DNA of 37,182 nt from assembly GCF_000337675.1 (NCBI RefSeq), contig NZ_AOIB01000031.1, positions 271,097 to 308,278 of the forward strand, read 5' to 3'. The notes beneath the pieces are model-generated. The model did not search any database, had not been told where the DNA came from, and saw nothing but the letters and a program-made list of their open reading frames with translations. The position numbers were made by a program, and so were the translations under genes. Shown in pieces: positions 29,582-37,182 of the stretch. This DNA is from Natronococcus amylolyticus DSM 10524. Lineage in GTDB: Archaea > Halobacteriota > Halobacteria > Halobacteriales > Natrialbaceae. Positions within the stretch are counted from its first letter, which is position 1, and the number at the start of each line of letters is the position of its first letter.

Positions 29582-29782
29582 TCAGGCGTTGTTCATCCGT
29601 TGGCTCTCTCGAGCGTTACACTCCTGGCACTCGCTGACGCGGTACGGTTCTCGAGAGAACGCCGTATTCCGCTGTTTTGTGCTCTCAGTCCGGATCTGGA
29701 TGGACACGCTGTGGAGCGTCTCACGGTCACACTGGTTACAGTGCTCCGTCAGCCCATCGAAGGAGTGGTCCGTTGTTGCCAT
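29582..29782 (-). CDS. DUF7835-like zinc beta-ribbon protein
   Basis: 66 residues from the ATG at 29782; longer in-frame sequence to 29917 is AT-rich intergenic DNA. Two cysteine pairs, CNQC at residues 15-18 and CQEC near 53-56, hold a beta-ribbon with HSVSIQIRTES and FSREPYRVSE between them, ending SQRMNNA. This is the haloarchaeal family I recall as DUF7835. Function is unknown; similar small zinc proteins are found in nearly all Halobacteria. Confidence 0.75.
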   Translation of the reverse strand: MATTDHSFDGLTEHCNQCDRETLHSVSIQIRTESTKQRNTAFSREPYRVSECQECNARESQRMNNA

Positions 29783-30336
29783 TATCAATAGCTTTCGGCC
29801 GAACAAACATGAGTCTTTCTTTAGACCCAAGATATCTAAAATTGAAGCATCGTATACGAACCAGGATGAGATGCAGCGGAAGCGACTCTCGGTTGGGGAA
29901 GTGCCGTCCGTTCCCATCTGGTCGGTAGATTCTTCTAATAAACAGTGTTCAGGATACGTCTAAGCGGTACAAGATTAACATTGGTTCTTACAGAAGTTAT
30001 TAGTGTAGGCGCGAGTAGAGTGTATACTGTCGGGGTGTCGGTGCCTGTTCAGGCGATCCGCCCCCGACTACCCTGTCAGGTAGGTCCGAACGCGAGGGAC
30101 TGCGGTCAATCCCTCGCCCTCGGGCACCAACACTGCGATAGGCGTGTCGACTCGACGACCCCGGGCTCCGGTCGGACTTCTACTCGTGAGGAACGGACAC
30201 GCCTGCAGCAGGTGACTCCGACCGGCGACGGTCGAGTTCTCGATGGGTGTTCTCTCCCGGCTGCCGTGAACACACCTTTTCAATCTTCATTCTGATTCCA
30301 AAATAGTAAAATAATACTTCTTCTAACACCTATCCA
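29783..30336. other. Intergenic region
   Basis: About 550 bases. 29783-30010 is AT-rich; 30055-30285 is GC-rich with a long arginine-rich minus-strand frame (30068-30283) that I do not call. The promoter of the deacetylase gene is visible as aaaataatac at 30308-30317, about 20-28 bases before the ATG at 30337, so the mRNA is probably leaderless. Confidence 0.4.
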
Positions 30337-31689
30337 ATGGTGGAACGTTCGCGGTTCCGACGACAGTTTCTGGCAGCGTCCGGTGCGACGATGGGGATGG
30401 CTCTGGCCGGTTGTATGGATCAGATCAGTTCCGGCTCTTCGGACGACGAGGGCAACGAGTCGTCGAACGAGACCGACGGTGAGGACACCGAGACCGAAGG
30501 CACTGAGAGCGCGGACTCCGACGACGTCGACTCGCCCGAACTTACCGTCGAGACGGAGTACAACAGCCGCGAGGAGTACCGACAGCCCGGCGAGGCGTTC
30601 GTCGACTTCGAGAACCTCGAGGAGTGGGAGCTACTGGAGGGCTCGGGTGACGCCGAGACGGACGTCGTCTTCGATGGGGACCAGAGCCTGCGGCTGACCG
30701 CCGAGGACGAGGACAATGCCGTCGTGGCGACGGAGTTCGAGGCGACGGATCTGAGCGACCGTGACGTCTCGATGGCGGTCCGGACGACGACGCCGGCGAA
30801 CATCGCCCTCGAGATCCAGCTTCGGGATATCTACGGCGGCTACGCGAGCTACATGCTGCAGTCGGTCTCCTACGGCAGCGACGAACCCGGCTGGTTCCGA
30901 ACCTGCCCCGGTTTCGCCGACGAGAGCACGACCCCCGTCGAGCAGGACGCGATCGACGAACTGCGTGTCGTGGTTCACAACACCGGTGACGAGGCCGAGG
31001 TCTGGGTCGATGATATTCGTACACACGAAAAGCCCGACCAGGGGTACGTCATCCTCTGTTGGGACGATGGGTTCGAGGACTTCTATGAGCCGGCGGGGCC
31101 GATCCACGACGAGTACGACGTCATCGCGGTCCAGGCGGCCGTTCGTCAGTGGACCCGCGATCAACGCGACGGCATCATGACGACCGACCAGCTCCTCGAG
31201 CGCCAGGAGGCCGGCGATCAGATCGTCGCCCACGGCACTCACACCGAGTTCGCCGACATGGAGCCCGACGAGCTGCGCGACTCCATCGAGACCGACAAGA
31301 ACTGGGCGGTCCAAAACGAGTTCCAGGGCGGCCACTACCTCGTGTTCCCCCACAACAACTTCAACCGGGAGGTCCTCGAGTTGGTGTCGGACTACTATTA
31401 TGCTGGTGGGTTCAACCAGGCCGGGAACGTCAACCTCACCGGCGTCACCGGCTACGATCCGCTCGTCCTCCCGCGGACGATCGGCCACGACCTCGAGATC
31501 GCGGCACAGTGTGTCGACACCGCTGCCGCCCACCGGCAGTGTACGATCCTGAACTTCCACGCCTTCGATCTGGACAACACGATGGACGCCGACGACTACG
31601 AGGACCTGGTCCAGTATATCGCGGAGACCGACGGCGTCGAGGCCATCGACTTCGACGATCTCTGGGCGATGCGCCGGGCAGGACACTGA
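30337..31689 (+). CDS. Tat-exported lipoprotein with polysaccharide-deacetylase domain
   Basis: 450 residues from the ATG at 30337. The N-terminus combines a twin-arginine-like RRQFLAASG signal with a lipobox, LAGC (C26). A very acidic Ser/Asp/Glu/Thr linker (30-70) is followed by a beta-sandwich-like domain (EAFVDFENLEEWELL..VEVWVDDIRTH, about 85-230). The NodB-type domain then starts at YVILCWDDGFEDFYEP with the D243-D244 pair and continues with IVAHGTHTEF (H299, H302), a metal-binding histidine pair. It would remove acetyl groups from a surface glycan, anchored outside the membrane. It lies in line with the ligase-like gene, supporting a polysaccharide role. Confidence 0.85.
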   Translation: MVERSRFRRQFLAASGATMGMALAGCMDQISSGSSDDEGNESSNETDGEDTETEGTESADSDDVDSPELTVETEYNSREEYRQPGEAFVDFENLEEWELLEGSGDAETDVVFDGDQSLRLTAEDEDNAVVATEFEATDLSDRDVSMAVRTTTPANIALEIQLRDIYGGYASYMLQSVSYGSDEPGWFRTCPGFADESTTPVEQDAIDELRVVVHNTGDEAEVWVDDIRTHEKPDQGYVILCWDDGFEDFYEPAGPIHDEYDVIAVQAAVRQWTRDQRDGIMTTDQLLERQEAGDQIVAHGTHTEFADMEPDELRDSIETDKNWAVQNEFQGGHYLVFPHNNFNREVLELVSDYYYAGGFNQAGNVNLTGVTGYDPLVLPRTIGHDLEIAAQCVDTAAAHRQCTILNFHAFDLDNTMDADDYEDLVQYIAETDGVEAIDFDDLWAMRRAGH

Positions 31690-31858
31690 AACGGGGCGGC
31701 TCAGAACCGACCGAGCCGCCTCCGAGCGACTACGAACACAGGTGATGACCGTCGCTGGTGGACAGCGACCACAGGAGAGTCGGGTATCCGGTCGTGTGTA
31801 CGACAGCGCTCGAGCAGTCGGTCACCCCGATGGCCAGACGGGTGGAGAGAGCCAGTCG

Positions 31859-32311
31859 CTACTGGAGGTCCGCGTTGTCAGGATGCTCTTCATCGGGTGC
31901 CTGTAACGCGTGGCGGAGCCGGTCCACCTCGGCATCGAGTTCCTCGATTCGTTGTTCGACCCCGATGAACCGTTCGGGTATCTTGCGCTCGAGGTCGGCG
32001 ACCGGGAACTGCCCGCCCTCGCAGTCAGTGTAGTACAGCGTCCCGTCGAGGGAGTGGACTTTGAGACGCTCGTGCCAGGCGAGCTTTTCCAGTCGACACG
32101 CCACGAGCGCGATCCGCGATGCGGTGGTGGCGTCCTCGGCGAGCAACGCGTCCGGAAACACCCCTGGCGTCGTCTCCACGAGTGACTCCGTGATCTCTGC
32201 AGGCGTGTACGCCAGCCCCGAACGCGCCCGGAGGAACCGCTCGAGTTCTACCTCCAGCGTATCGACCCGTGTACTCCGTTCCCACCGATCCGACTCGACG
32301 TCAACTGGCAT
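31859..32311 (-). CDS. Probable winged-helix protein with C-terminal coiled coil
   Basis: 150 residues from the ATG at 32311. TLEVELERFLRARSGLAYTPAEITESLVETTPG starts a winged-helix-like domain, with TTASRIALVACRLEKLAWHERLKVHSLDGTLYYTDCEG as recognition helix and wing. The end, VEQRIEELDAEVDRLRHALQAPDEE, is a short coiled coil, suggesting dimerisation. I do not recognise a named family. A TATA box (tatatatcgaca on the minus strand, 32332-32342) is 21-31 bases before the start, so the mRNA should be leaderless. It is convergent with the deacetylase gene. Confidence 0.6.
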   Translation of the reverse strand: MPVDVESDRWERSTRVDTLEVELERFLRARSGLAYTPAEITESLVETTPGVFPDALLAEDATTASRIALVACRLEKLAWHERLKVHSLDGTLYYTDCEGGQFPVADLERKIPERFIGVEQRIEELDAEVDRLRHALQAPDEEHPDNADLQ

Positions 32312-32331
32312 TGACCGCCCGTTCAATGTCG

Positions 32332-32342
32332 ATATATATTAA
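32332..32342 (-). promoter_or_regulatory. TATA box of the gene at 31859-32311
   Basis: On the minus strand taatatatatc lies 21-31 bases before the ATG, in an otherwise AT-rich stretch of 40 bases. The spacing points to a leaderless transcript. Confidence 0.5.
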
Positions 32343-32440
32343 TCCTCTTCCAGTAATCGAATTAATCATCATATCCTAGCAGATAGTATGGCGAACCAAC
32401 GGTGGTCACGCGGGGTGTGATCGCCCCCACAGCCGTAGCC

Positions 32441-33610
32441 TCAATCCTGTTCGTAGCTGGAGACCAGCTGCCTGTCCCTCGTCGGTTTCGCGTCCGTGAC
32501 CGAGCGGAGGTGTGGGTACGGAATGTTGATTCTGGCGTCCTCGAGCGCCGTTTTCACCGCCTCGAGCACCTCGTCTTCGGCCTTCCACATCTTTTCGGTG
32601 TTGGGTCTATCGACCCAGAACCGGATTCGGAGGACGACCGACGAGTCGTCTAACTCCTCGATGCGGACCGACGGAAACGGGGTTTCCTCGACGATCTCGA
32701 GCGAGTCGACCGCCTCCCGTGCGACCTCGCGGGCGGTTTCGAGATCGGCGTCGTAGTCGACACCGACATCGACGGCGAACCGGAGCCGGTTTTCGTTGCT
32801 GCGGTTGCGGATCGTTTGGCTGCCGACCACCTCGTTCGGGATGATGACGTGTTCGCCGTTTGGCCCCCGGATCCGGGTGTGGACGATCGTGATGTCGGTG
32901 ACGATCCCCCGGTCGTCGCCGACGACGATCCAGTCACCGATCTCGAACGGCCGCGAGAACATGAGGATAAACCCCGCGATGACCGAGCCGAGCGTTTCCT
33001 GTGCGGCGAAGCCGAGAATCACTCCGATGACGCCCGCGCCGACGAGCAGTCCCGAGATATCGAAGTTCCACAGGGTGAGAACGAACAGCACCGCCGTGAG
33101 CAACAGCGTGAGCTGGAGGACCCGCGTGATGATCTCCCGATCGTGGCGATCGATTCCGGAGGTGTTCGCCGAGAGCGAGTCCATCCACGAGGCGATCGCC
33201 AACCCCCCGAAATACGCCGTGATCAGCACGACCCCGCTCGCGACCATCCGCGAGAGGGTCGGCCACATGGCGGTGAGGATCTCGATCGTGTACCAGATGG
33301 GTGATTCGTACCCCCAGAGGTGAAGCACGCCGACGGTGCCACCGACCACGACGGCCAGCTGGCTGAGCCGCACGATCGCGTGGGTGAGCCGGCCGACCGG
33401 GAGATAGCCCTCGAGCGTCTCACCCCATTCACGTTCAGTTGCGTTCTCGAGTGTCGCCTTCAGCCGCTGGATGCCACGCGGGAGTACCGCCAGGAGGAGC
33501 CCCGTCGCGAGGAGGACCGCGACCGTCAGACCGAGGAGCTGTTCCTGGGTCGTGACGAACGGCAGGGAGGAGACCGTCTCGTCGGCGATCGTCTGACCGC
33601 TGTCGCTCAT
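32441..33610 (-). CDS. MscS-family mechanosensitive channel
   Basis: 389 residues from the ATG at 33610. Several transmembrane helices occupy residues about 25-200. The pore-lining helix is GLLVGAGVIGVILGFAAQETLGSVIAGFILMFSRPFEIGDWI, with the alternating G/A pattern of MscS TM3. The beta domain follows (GDDRGIVTDITIVHTRIRGPNGEHVIIPNEVVGSQTIRNRS), with the usual P-N-E/S-x-V segment, then the alpha/beta C-terminal part. It opens under membrane tension to release solutes after osmotic downshock. It is unlinked to the polysaccharide genes in orientation. Confidence 0.93.
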   Translation of the reverse strand: MSDSGQTIADETVSSLPFVTTQEQLLGLTVAVLLATGLLLAVLPRGIQRLKATLENATEREWGETLEGYLPVGRLTHAIVRLSQLAVVVGGTVGVLHLWGYESPIWYTIEILTAMWPTLSRMVASGVVLITAYFGGLAIASWMDSLSANTSGIDRHDREIITRVLQLTLLLTAVLFVLTLWNFDISGLLVGAGVIGVILGFAAQETLGSVIAGFILMFSRPFEIGDWIVVGDDRGIVTDITIVHTRIRGPNGEHVIIPNEVVGSQTIRNRSNENRLRFAVDVGVDYDADLETAREVAREAVDSLEIVEETPFPSVRIEELDDSSVVLRIRFWVDRPNTEKMWKAEDEVLEAVKTALEDARINIPYPHLRSVTDAKPTRDRQLVSSYEQD

Positions 33611-33917
33611 TGGCCGCGGTAGCAGTCACAGCCCAAAACATCTACTGAAACGAAGTGACTGGGATGGCGCGCTCCCGGCGACGATCCGTGTCGCTGGGCG
33701 TGGGGAGCCGACCGCCGACTGGCCCGTGTTCCACCCACAGCCGACAGTGAAACGACTGGGAGCTACGGGGTGGTCCGGCGGCGAGGAGCCGGCCGCGCGT
33801 CGCGGATAGTAACGGCTATATGTCGCTTCGATGATAGTGCAGCCACAGCTTGCACCCACTTTCGAAGCGAACCCTGTGCGACGACGACCACCCCCACTGC
33901 GATTCCTGCCAGCCGCC
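33611..33917. other. Gap between divergent genes
   Basis: About 305 bases between the MscS gene and the small membrane protein. It contains a TATA-like ggctatatgtc at about 33812-33822, which would place the plus-strand transcript start near 33845. The in-frame ATG at 33831 would then be too early, favouring the start at 33918. Confidence 0.4.
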
Positions 33918-34142
33918 ATGATCGAGCAACCACGACTGGCAGCGCTCGGCATCGCGATTATGATCGTCGGGCTGGTCTGGATGGGAGCTGCGTACCTCTG
34001 GGGGGGCGGTTCAGAGTCGGCGGACGAGAGACCAAACGCCGAGTTCCCAGCCACACCCGTCGGTGCCGAGGGGGAACCGGATACCGAGGACGACGGTGGG
34101 CCCACCGGCGAACGAACGGACCAGACTGAGGGAGAAGCTTAG
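33918..34142 (+). CDS. Small single-pass membrane protein
   Basis: 74 residues from the ATG at 33918. IEQPRLAALGIAIMIVGLVWMGAAYLWGGG is one hydrophobic helix, and the rest (SESADERPNAEFPATPVG, then EGEPDTEDDGGPTGERTD) is an acidic, proline/glycine-rich disordered tail. No family is recognised. An upstream start at 33831 gives an arginine/proline-rich extension, considered unlikely. It could be a membrane-anchored accessory factor. Confidence 0.5.
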   Translation: MIEQPRLAALGIAIMIVGLVWMGAAYLWGGGSESADERPNAEFPATPVGAEGEPDTEDDGGPTGERTDQTEGEA

Positions 34143-34219
34143 ACAGGGACTCCTCCTTTCCAATACTTATTTTATCCTCCAGTAGTAATAGTTGCATATG
34201 ACTGGTGGCAGAATTAACT

Positions 34220-34240
34220 CTATAGATTCCAATTCTATAG
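34220..34240. repeat. AT-rich inverted repeat
   Basis: ctataga-ttccaat-tctatag is a perfect 7+7 inverted repeat with a 7-base centre, in the AT-rich region 64 bases upstream of the gene at 34304. It may be an operator or a weak hairpin. Confidence 0.45.
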
Positions 34241-34303
34241 CTAATAATAACCAAAATAATAACTGTGCTCAGAGATATAGACTCAATAGAAGGAGAAGGT
34301 AGA

Positions 34304-34525
34304 ATGAACGAGACAATTATTATCGAGTGGTCTCCCGAAGATACCTGTAGTCAGCGATATGTTTTTGAACCACAGAAGGGTGAGAGATGGCTTCGCACCC
34401 AAAAGAAGCGCCAGGACGGGAGCTGGCAGATCGTTACACAGGAGTTCGTCACCGACGTACGACTCGAGTGTCCACCAAGGGACCCTCGCGGCGACCACGG
34501 CGTCGATACCTACCGTGGTCCCTGA
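34304..34525 (+). CDS. Small conserved-type hypothetical protein
   Basis: 73 residues from the ATG at 34304, preceded by an aaggagaagg ribosome-binding site, a rather strong one for a haloarchaeon. NETIIIEWSPEDTCSQRYVFEPQKGERWLRTQKKRQDGSWQIVTQEFVTDVRLE has a beta-rich pattern with alternating hydrophobics and ends in a proline/glycine tail. It is less GC-rich than its neighbours at the 5' end. I do not know the family; small beta-barrel proteins of this type occur across Halobacteria. Confidence 0.6.
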   Translation: MNETIIIEWSPEDTCSQRYVFEPQKGERWLRTQKKRQDGSWQIVTQEFVTDVRLECPPRDPRGDHGVDTYRGP

Positions 34526-34778
34526 GTTGGGTTCGCGATCGCTCGTTGAATCACCCGAACGTCACCGAATCGAAGCCCGCGATCACGGCGGGTCGTTCCG
34601 ATTGGGGTCCGTTTCGAAGGGGGCCCGTCTACGGGCCTCCCAGGCAGCTGTCGGGCGTCGTCCGGATCGAGCGGCGCGACCGGGTGTTCGGCGGACAGTC
34701 ACAGGATGGGGTCCGGCGGTACCATCTCAGGTCCACCCAACACCTCCTACGGCCTACCGCCCGTTTTCAGTTAGCGAT

Positions 34779-35234
34779 CTAGTCAACGGCCAGTTCGTGG
34801 GCTCGGTCGAGGCGCTCGAGCATCACTGTCGACGGCTCGCCGCCGAGGCTCTCACAGACTCGTAGATACCGCTCGAGAAGCTCGATTTCGTCGTCGTATC
34901 GGAAATCCTTCCGATAGATGATCGCCAGATGCCGATAATAGCTGTGTGATGGCGTGTCGTACCCCTTCCCCTCCGCTTCCGCCTCCACAAAATCGATACA
35001 CCACAGAAGTAGTTCCTCGGCTTCGTCGTGACGTCTTTCACGCTTGAGTTGTTTGACGTCGGCGATCGCATGGGTCGGACGAGTGTAGGGCTGTTCCTCG
35101 ATCCGAGCAAACCCGAACTGCTCTCGGATGATCTCCTCGACCAAGCTCGTCTGCTGCGACGACTTCGTCTCGGTTGCTCCATCGGTTCGCGATCTACTCA
35201 GCCCAGAGAACAGCCGAGAGACGAGCCGTCGCAT
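34779..35234 (-). CDS. TPR-like helical protein
   Basis: 151 residues from the ATG at 35234. The N-terminus (RRLVSRLFSGLSRSRTDG) is basic and probably flexible. From residue 50 on, helical pairs follow with TPR-like spacing: ADVKQLKRERRHDEAEELLLWCIDFVEAEA, SHSYYRHLAIIYRKDFRYDDEIELLERYLRVCESLG and MLERLDRAHELAV. The A-x-I-Y-R-K-x-x-x-Y-D-D-E-I-E-L-L-E-R-Y part is a good TPR B helix. It probably serves protein-protein contact; partner unknown. It is convergent with the small gene at 34304. Confidence 0.62.
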   Translation of the reverse strand: MRRLVSRLFSGLSRSRTDGATETKSSQQTSLVEEIIREQFGFARIEEQPYTRPTHAIADVKQLKRERRHDEAEELLLWCIDFVEAEAEGKGYDTPSHSYYRHLAIIYRKDFRYDDEIELLERYLRVCESLGGEPSTVMLERLDRAHELAVD

Positions 35235-35686
35235 CTCTCGTGTTGTTTTGATTGGGTGCTATTGAAACTTGTCTGAAAAGAGGTGACTACCGTCGACCAG
35301 TTGTCAGTCGACGGGCGAGCTATCGTCGACTGATTCTCGCCAGCTAGTACGCTGTCGAGTCTTGAGACAGTCTTGGCCCACACATTAGAACGACAGTTCC
35401 AGGGGAGGATGCTCGCGACCAACCGAGGAGCCGCTGGCGCCCGAAACGTCCACGAGTCAGCGCAACGAGACCGAATCCGATCGGGGTCCTGTTTCGTCAC
35501 TGGGGCACAACGCTCCACCCGACTCCCGTTCGCTCGCTTTTGCCGACGAAAATACTTCACTCAGTACTGACCAAAACAAATAAACAGGAACACTTCCGTT
35601 AGTAATAGTATGTCGAGTGTGCAGACTATTTGTGACCTACATCTTATCATGAGTGGGAAGCCAATTAATTCACAGAGGGAGAGCTA
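35235..35686. other. Intergenic region before glmS
   Basis: About 450 bases. The first part is unremarkable; 35560-35680 is AT-rich. A TATA-like cttatcatg at about 35643-35651 and an agggagagc ribosome-binding stretch just before 35687 serve glmS. No small gene could be supported. Confidence 0.4.
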
Positions 35687-37182
35687 ATGTGTGGGATCAT
35701 CGGCTACACCGGGGAGGGAAACACGCGTGAGGTCCTCCTGACGGGACTCTACGGGTTGGAGTACCGGGGGTACGACTCGGCGGGCGTCGCCCTCGCGGCG
35801 GACCCGATAGCCGTCACCAAACGCGAGGGCGACGTCGCAACGCTCGAGTCGGCCCTCCCCGCGGAGGGACTCGACGGGGTGGCCGGCCTCGGCCACACCC
35901 GCTGGAGCACCCACGGACCGCCCTCCGACGAGAACGCCCATCCCCACACCGACTGCAAGGGCCGCGTCGCGGTCGTCCACAACGGGATCATCGAAAACTA
36001 CCGGACGCTTCGGGACGAGCTCGCTGCGCGTGGCCACGCCTTCACCAGCGAGACCGACACCGAGGTTATTCCCCACCTGATCGAGGAGCGTCTCGCCGCG
36101 GGCGCGGACCGCCAGACGGCGTTTCGTCAGGTCGTCGACCGCCTCGAGGGGAGTTACGCCGTCGCGGCGGTGTTCGAGGATACCGACACCATCTACGCGG
36201 CACGCCACGAGTCGCCCCTGGTCGTCGGCCTCGGCGACGAGGGGAACTACCTCGCGAGTGACGTCCCCGCGTTCATCGAGTACACCGATCGCGTGATCTA
36301 CCTCGAGGACGGCGAGTTCGCGACCCTGACGCCCGACAGCGTCACCGTCACCGACGCGTCGGGAGCCGTCGTAGAGCCAACGGTCGACGAGGTCGCCTGG
36401 GAACCCGAGGACGCCGGTAAGGGCGGCTACGACCACTACATGAAAAAGGAGATCCACGAACAGCCCCGTGCGATCCGGAACTGCCTGCGGGGCCGGGTCG
36501 ACACCGCCGCAGGTCGCCTCACCCTCGAGGAGTTGGCCGATCTCGAGGCGCCCAGCCGGGTCCAGCTCGTCGCCTGCGGGACCTCGTATCACGCCGCCCG
36601 CTACGGAGCACGACTGTTGCGCGAACACGACGTCCCGGCCCAGGCGTTTCTCGCCAGCGAGTACCGTGCAGAGACCGTCCCGGTCGGCGGCGAGACGCTC
36701 GTCATCGGCGTCACCCAGAGCGGCGAGACCGCCGACACGATGCGGGCGCTCCGGGAGGCGAACAGCGCCGGCGCGGTGACGCTTGCACTGACCAATACCG
36801 TCGGGAGTTCGGCCGCCCGCGAGTGTGATCACGTCTGTTACATCCGGGCCGGCCCCGAGATCGGTGTTGCGGCGACGAAGACGTTCGCGAGTCAGCAGGT
36901 CGCGTTGGCCCTCGTTACCAGCACGCTGGTCGATACCCCTGACCCGGCGTTGCTTGATGCCCTGGCCGAGCTGCCCGCCCAGATCCAGACCGTCCTCGAC
37001 GATTCCCAGGCGCGGGCGATCGCCGACGCCTACGTCGACGCCGACGCCTACTTCTTCATCGGCCGGGAGTACACCGCGCCGGTCGCCCTCGAGGGCGCCC
37101 TGAAGATGAAGGAGATCACGTACAAACACGCCGAGGGGTTCGCTGCCGGCGAGCTCAAACACGGCCCGTTGGCGCTGGTCAC
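35687..37182 (+). CDS. glmS: Glutamine-fructose-6-phosphate aminotransferase (isomerizing), 3' end outside window
   Basis: 498 complete codons from the ATG at 35687, open to the window edge; the full protein is about 600 residues. Cys2 (MCGIIGYTG) is the glutaminase nucleophile, with LEYRGYDSAGVA, GLGHTRWSTHGPP and HNGIIENY typical of the class II amidotransferase domain. The first SIS domain begins near QLVACGTSYHAARYG with GVTQSGETADTMRAL, and the second begins around YFFIGREYTAPVALEGALKMKEITYKHAEGF. It makes glucosamine 6-phosphate for amino-sugar nucleotide synthesis in the cytoplasm, fitting the surface-glycan genes upstream. Confidence 0.96.
   Translation, partial: MCGIIGYTGEGNTREVLLTGLYGLEYRGYDSAGVALAADPIAVTKREGDVATLESALPAEGLDGVAGLGHTRWSTHGPPSDENAHPHTDCKGRVAVVHNGIIENYRTLRDELAARGHAFTSETDTEVIPHLIEERLAAGADRQTAFRQVVDRLEGSYAVAAVFEDTDTIYAARHESPLVVGLGDEGNYLASDVPAFIEYTDRVIYLEDGEFATLTPDSVTVTDASGAVVEPTVDEVAWEPEDAGKGGYDHYMKKEIHEQPRAIRNCLRGRVDTAAGRLTLEELADLEAPSRVQLVACGTSYHAARYGARLLREHDVPAQAFLASEYRAETVPVGGETLVIGVTQSGETADTMRALREANSAGAVTLALTNTVGSSAARECDHVCYIRAGPEIGVAATKTFASQQVALALVTSTLVDTPDPALLDALAELPAQIQTVLDDSQARAIADAYVDADAYFFIGREYTAPVALEGALKMKEITYKHAEGFAAGELKHGPLALV

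Noticed and set aside
30068-30283. Minus-strand frame in the intergenic region before the deacetylase gene
   Set aside because: Arginine-rich, no family features, no promoter; probably chance in GC-rich DNA.
35684-37162. 492-codon minus-strand frame opposite glmS
   Set aside because: Glycine/valine/arginine-rich antisense of glmS; every conserved motif is on the plus strand.

Overview
The window is high-GC archaeal DNA with very frequent CTCGAG, acidic proteins, TATA-type promoters close to start codons, Tat and lipobox signals, and several families known mainly from Halobacteria (DUF7344, DUF7835, TackOD1 and DUF7509-type proteins, an Orc1/Cdc6 homologue). It is a haloarchaeon, possibly of the Natrialba/Natrinema group; that last step is inference.

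Layout. (1) 1-10.5 kb is mostly ordinary chromosome: a possible IS200/IS605-type (TnpB) end relic, a ribbon-helix-helix protein, an orphan ubiquitin-like protein, an MFS transporter, an aspartoacylase-like M14 protein, a family 2 glycosyltransferase, an FKBP/SlyD prolyl isomerase, a regulator plus TumE-like pair whose toxin-like gene is frameshifted, a zinc ribbon, a DUF7344 regulator and a DUF2062 membrane protein. (2) 10.5-23 kb is an accessory island. From 11 to 21.4 kb it holds about ten type II toxin-antitoxin loci in every state of decay: intact (VapBC at 12.6-13.3 and 19.2-19.9 kb, RHH/PIN at 18.0-18.8 kb, wHTH/MazF-like at 20.7-21.4 kb), antitoxin kept with the toxin cut short (wHTH/PemK-like at 11.1 kb, AbrB/PIN at 15.0-15.4 kb), and pseudogenes (MNT/HEPN at 11.6-12.6 kb, a second VapBC copy at 13.3-13.6 kb, single PIN fragments). 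In the middle sits a lower-GC divergent cassette, an ArsR-like regulator and a DUF7509-type protein (13.86-15.01 kb), which is the best candidate here for a poorly described system. An orc1/cdc6 gene is broken into an N-terminal piece (17.6 kb) and a middle piece (20.0 kb) with about 2.2 kb of toxin-antitoxin DNA between them. A second copy with all ATPase motifs but an altered C-terminus lies at 21.6 kb. Two related elements made of perfect short-loop hairpins lie at 15.8-16.1 and 23.1-23.2 kb.

(3) 23.6-37.2 kb looks like a cell-surface or exopolysaccharide region: a TackOD1-type zinc protein, a Tat-exported beta-propeller, an O-antigen-ligase-like membrane protein, an exported BAAT/dienelactone-hydrolase-like protein that has lost its nucleophile serine, a Tat lipoprotein with a polysaccharide-deacetylase domain, an MscS channel, small regulators, and the start of glmS (amino-sugar precursor synthesis), which runs off the window end.

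No rRNA, tRNA or CRISPR array was recognised. All family names come from reading the translations; no database search was run.
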